From positions 1 through 38,846 of IMG/VR virus record IMGVR_UViG_3300024940_000003: 38,846 bases of DNA. The stretch is one strand, 5' to 3'. The position numbers and the translations under genes are program-made. How positions within the stretch are numbered: position 1 is the stretch's first letter; every line of letters starts with the position of its first letter. The stretch is from a virus. Below, piece after piece: positions 37,533 to 38,846 of this stretch. The notes beneath the pieces are model-generated. The model did no database searches, was not told the origin of the DNA, and worked only from the letters and a program-made list of their open reading frames with translations.

Positions 37533-37993
37533 AACCACTAAAGATTTGTAAATTACGGACGGCTGGTTTAGCTAGTGTGAATAGCGCTAAGTTCGGACTA
37601 GTGCGTAAAAACGCTGACGGCTCAAAGCGTGCGCACCAAGGCATTGATTTGCAGGCCAACAAAGGTGAGATGGTGCTAGCCGTTGCTGATGGCACTATCG
37701 TTGGCGTAAACATGGGGCTAGATGGCTATGGCTACACAGTCACCCATCAGTTTGAACATGAAGGCAAAGCACTATATGCATTCTATGCGCACCTTAGTTT
37801 AGTGGCGGTCAAAGTGGGCGAGAAGGTAAGCGTAGGCAGTTGGATTGGCAAAACTGGCAGCACCGGCAATGCTAAAGGCATGGACACCATCGAAAAAGGC
37901 GGTCACTTACATTTTGAGATACGAACCAAGCAAGTGTGTGGATTAGGTACGGCTAACAGATTAGATCCGTTGGAATTTGTGGAGTTAGATTAA
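37529..37993 (+). CDS. M23 metallopeptidase endolysin
   Basis: A 154-residue zinc peptidase: His36 and Asp40 (AHQGIDLQANKGEMVLAVAD), His88 (FYAHLS), and His126-x-His128 (GGHLHFEIR), the complete LytM/M23 set. It should cut cross-bridging peptides in peptidoglycan. No signal peptide, so it depends on a holin for release. M23 endolysins are less usual than muramidases in this phage type. Confidence 0.9.
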   Translation: MKPLKICKLRTAGLASVNSAKFGLVRKNADGSKRAHQGIDLQANKGEMVLAVADGTIVGVNMGLDGYGYTVTHQFEHEGKALYAFYAHLSLVAVKVGEKVSVGSWIGKTGSTGNAKGMDTIEKGGHLHFEIRTKQVCGLGTANRLDPLEFVELD

Positions 37994-38574
37994 TGATTAC
38001 TTTTGGCTTGTGGTTACTAGGTAAGTTTAAATCCCTATCCCAGTTACTAATCACGCACTGGCGCATTGTGCTGGTGGTACTCATGCTGCTAGTCATCTGG
38101 CATTACAAAAGCGCCTATGAGAATGAAAAGCAGGATTTCACAGAGTATATAGGCCTAGTGAAGCAAGAAGCTGAGCTGCAGGCGCAAAAGAATCAGATCA
38201 TAGAGGCTAATACTAAAAAGGCCGTGGCGCTTGAAATCAATAAGTACAAATCAATCATTGCTGCCTTAGATATTGATAAGGCACAACTTCAAAAGAAAGT
38301 GGGTAGTTTATATGCTAACAAAACCAATGCTGATTTTAGGCTTGCTTCTTATGCTGACCGCATGCTGCTCGAAGCAGGTAGTCGCAACACCGCAGGCGAA
38401 ATTGCCAGCGATTCCGAAAGACTTGCCAGCTGCAGGCGAGAGCTTGACGCAGCCGATACTGGATTATCAATTGTCGAAGAGGCGTGCGCAGTAACAACAG
38501 CTCAATTTAACCTGGCGCGAGGTTGGGTAGATTCAGTATGCGCGTATAATGATTGCACCCTAAAACAAGATTAA
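37993..38574 (+). CDS. i-spanin (Rz-like)
   Basis: A 193-residue inner-membrane spanin. One membrane segment (about 22-40, WRIVLVVLMLLVIWHYKSA), then a long coiled-coil periplasmic part (NQIIEANTKKAVALEINKYK). Start overlaps the endolysin stop (TAATG). The Rz1 lipoprotein lies inside it in another frame, which confirms the role. Confidence 0.88.
   Translation: MITFGLWLLGKFKSLSQLLITHWRIVLVVLMLLVIWHYKSAYENEKQDFTEYIGLVKQEAELQAQKNQIIEANTKKAVALEINKYKSIIAALDIDKAQLQKKVGSLYANKTNADFRLASYADRMLLEAGSRNTAGEIASDSERLASCRRELDAADTGLSIVEEACAVTTAQFNLARGWVDSVCAYNDCTLKQD
38312..38494 (+). CDS. o-spanin lipoprotein (Rz1-like), nested in Rz
   Basis: A 60-residue protein in another frame of the Rz gene. The signal sequence ends in lipobox LTAC (MLTKPMLILGLLLMLTACCS), followed by a proline-rich mature part (PQAKLPAIPKDLPA), as in Rz1. 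It is anchored in the outer membrane and joins Rz to fuse the two membranes at lysis. The longer frame to 38273 gives no better signal peptide. Confidence 0.88.
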   Translation: MLTKPMLILGLLLMLTACCSKQVVATPQAKLPAIPKDLPAAGESLTQPILDYQLSKRRAQ

Positions 38575-38593
38575 ACAGAGCATTTAAGGTTGT

Positions 38594-38605
38594 ATTTAGG
38601 GTATT
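38594..38605 (+). repeat. TTTAGGGTAT arm-site copy near attR
   Basis: ATTTAGGGTATT, matching the copies before and inside int, in the same orientation, about 40 bp left of attR. The rest of 38575-38644 holds no gene. Confidence 0.55.
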
Positions 38606-38644
38606 AAATCCGCAAGTAATTGAATATATTAAATTTGTGATAGA

Positions 38645-38658
38645 GCTACTGCCTACCA
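38645..38658. other. attR core
   Basis: GCTACTGCCTACCA, identical to the tRNA-Val 3' end at 114-127. Marks the right end of the prophage. Confidence 0.92.
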
Positions 38659-38664
38659 AATTTA

Positions 38665-38693
38665 AAACCACTTCAAATTTGAAGTGGTTTTTT
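38665..38693 (+). terminator. rho-independent terminator, probably of tRNA-Val
   Basis: Perfect 10-bp stem AAACCACTTC/GAAGTGGTTT around AAATTT, then T's, seven bases after attR. In the uninfected chromosome it would follow the tRNA CCA directly. Confidence 0.85.
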
Positions 38694-38808
38694 GTTATGT
38701 ATCACGGAGTGACATCAATTTTTATTGATTATTCGATTAGATAATCGATAAATTGCCGTCTTTTATCTTGCTGTGAGATAATTCTTATCTTTGTGCCTTA
38801 TGTCATTT

Positions 38809-38827
38809 AAAGCCGCTTGCGGCTTTT
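38809..38827. terminator. hairpin, possible bidirectional terminator in host flank
   Basis: AAAGCCGC/GCGGCTTT inverted repeat followed by T's. Bases 38694-38808 between show short inverted repeats but no gene. Confidence 0.5.
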
Positions 38828-38846
38828 ATGTTTTAGAAAGAAATTG

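Larger units (their letters stand above)
114..38658. mobile_element. complete lambda-like prophage
   Basis: An integrated temperate phage bounded by a 14-bp direct repeat, GCTACTGCCTACCA, at 114-127 and 38645-38658. It contains integrase, excisionase, CI/Cro-type switch, replication genes with an iteron origin, terminase, head, tail, fibre and lysis genes. No interrupted structural gene was seen, so it may be inducible. The length is about 38.5 kb, normal for a siphovirus. Gene order from W to J follows phage lambda, while the capsid protein resembles Mu gpT, so the head is mosaic. Inducibility is inference. Confidence 0.96.

Noticed and set aside
38694-38808. Several short inverted repeats in the right flank
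   Set aside because: AT-rich, short arms, no link to phage genes. Probably host intergenic DNA.

Overview
The window holds one complete prophage of about 38.5 kb (lambda-like siphovirus architecture) inserted at the 3' end of a tRNA-Val gene. The 14-bp end of the tRNA (114-127) is repeated exactly at 38645-38658. These are attL and attR, with a tyrosine integrase just inside attL. A rho-independent hairpin directly after attR is probably the tRNA's own terminator, pushed away by the insertion. Moderate GC, the tRNA sequence and the protein style suggest a betaproteobacterium, perhaps a Methylophilaceae (Methylotenera-like) methylotroph. That host call is inference, since almost no host DNA is present.

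Layout. (1) 51-1513: tRNA-Val, attL, integrase arm-site repeats, integrase. (2) 5948 down to 1467, minus strand: a tightly overlapping leftward early operon of 16 mostly small genes. It runs from a PL-like promoter to an excisionase and includes a MazG-like pyrophosphohydrolase, an HNH nuclease and several tiny membrane proteins. (3) 6019-9333, minus strand: genes probably expressed in the lysogen. They are a LexA-like CI repressor, a PD-(D/E)XK restriction-like protein, a small membrane protein, an exported HNH nuclease, and a toxin-antitoxin-SecB chaperone (TAC) operon ending in a terminator. (4) 9338-13959: divergent switch, Cro-like gene, CII-like regulator, a lambda Z-like tail gene in an unexpected place, Toprim/SF3 primase-helicase and an iteron origin. 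(5) 13959-36425: packaging, head and tail genes in lambda order (terS, terL, W, B, C/Nu3, D, E, FI, FII, [Z missing], U, V, G/GT, H, M, L, K, I, J), then fibre/adhesin genes. (6) 36403-38574: papain-like protein, two holin candidates, M23 endolysin, Rz/Rz1.

Control. The same 14-bp operator (consensus ATAACTnnAGTTGT) occurs at the cI/cro switch and again 3.5 kb away at the head of the leftward operon. In both places two operators, 24 bp apart centre to centre, bracket the TTGACA -35 box of the promoter they control. This is a lambda-like oL/oR arrangement. Both cI and cro start codons lie at the predicted transcription starts and lack Shine-Dalgarno sequences, so both mRNAs may be leaderless.

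Most interesting points: the SecB-type TAC module and neighbouring defence-like cargo; the duplicated operator system; the iteron origin; gpZ moved into the early operon; a 28-bp inverted repeat found three times among the morphogenesis genes, with a promoter-terminator pair suggesting a small RNA; a textbook -1 frameshift site in the tail chaperone gene; and a LamG plus SPRY tail adhesin.
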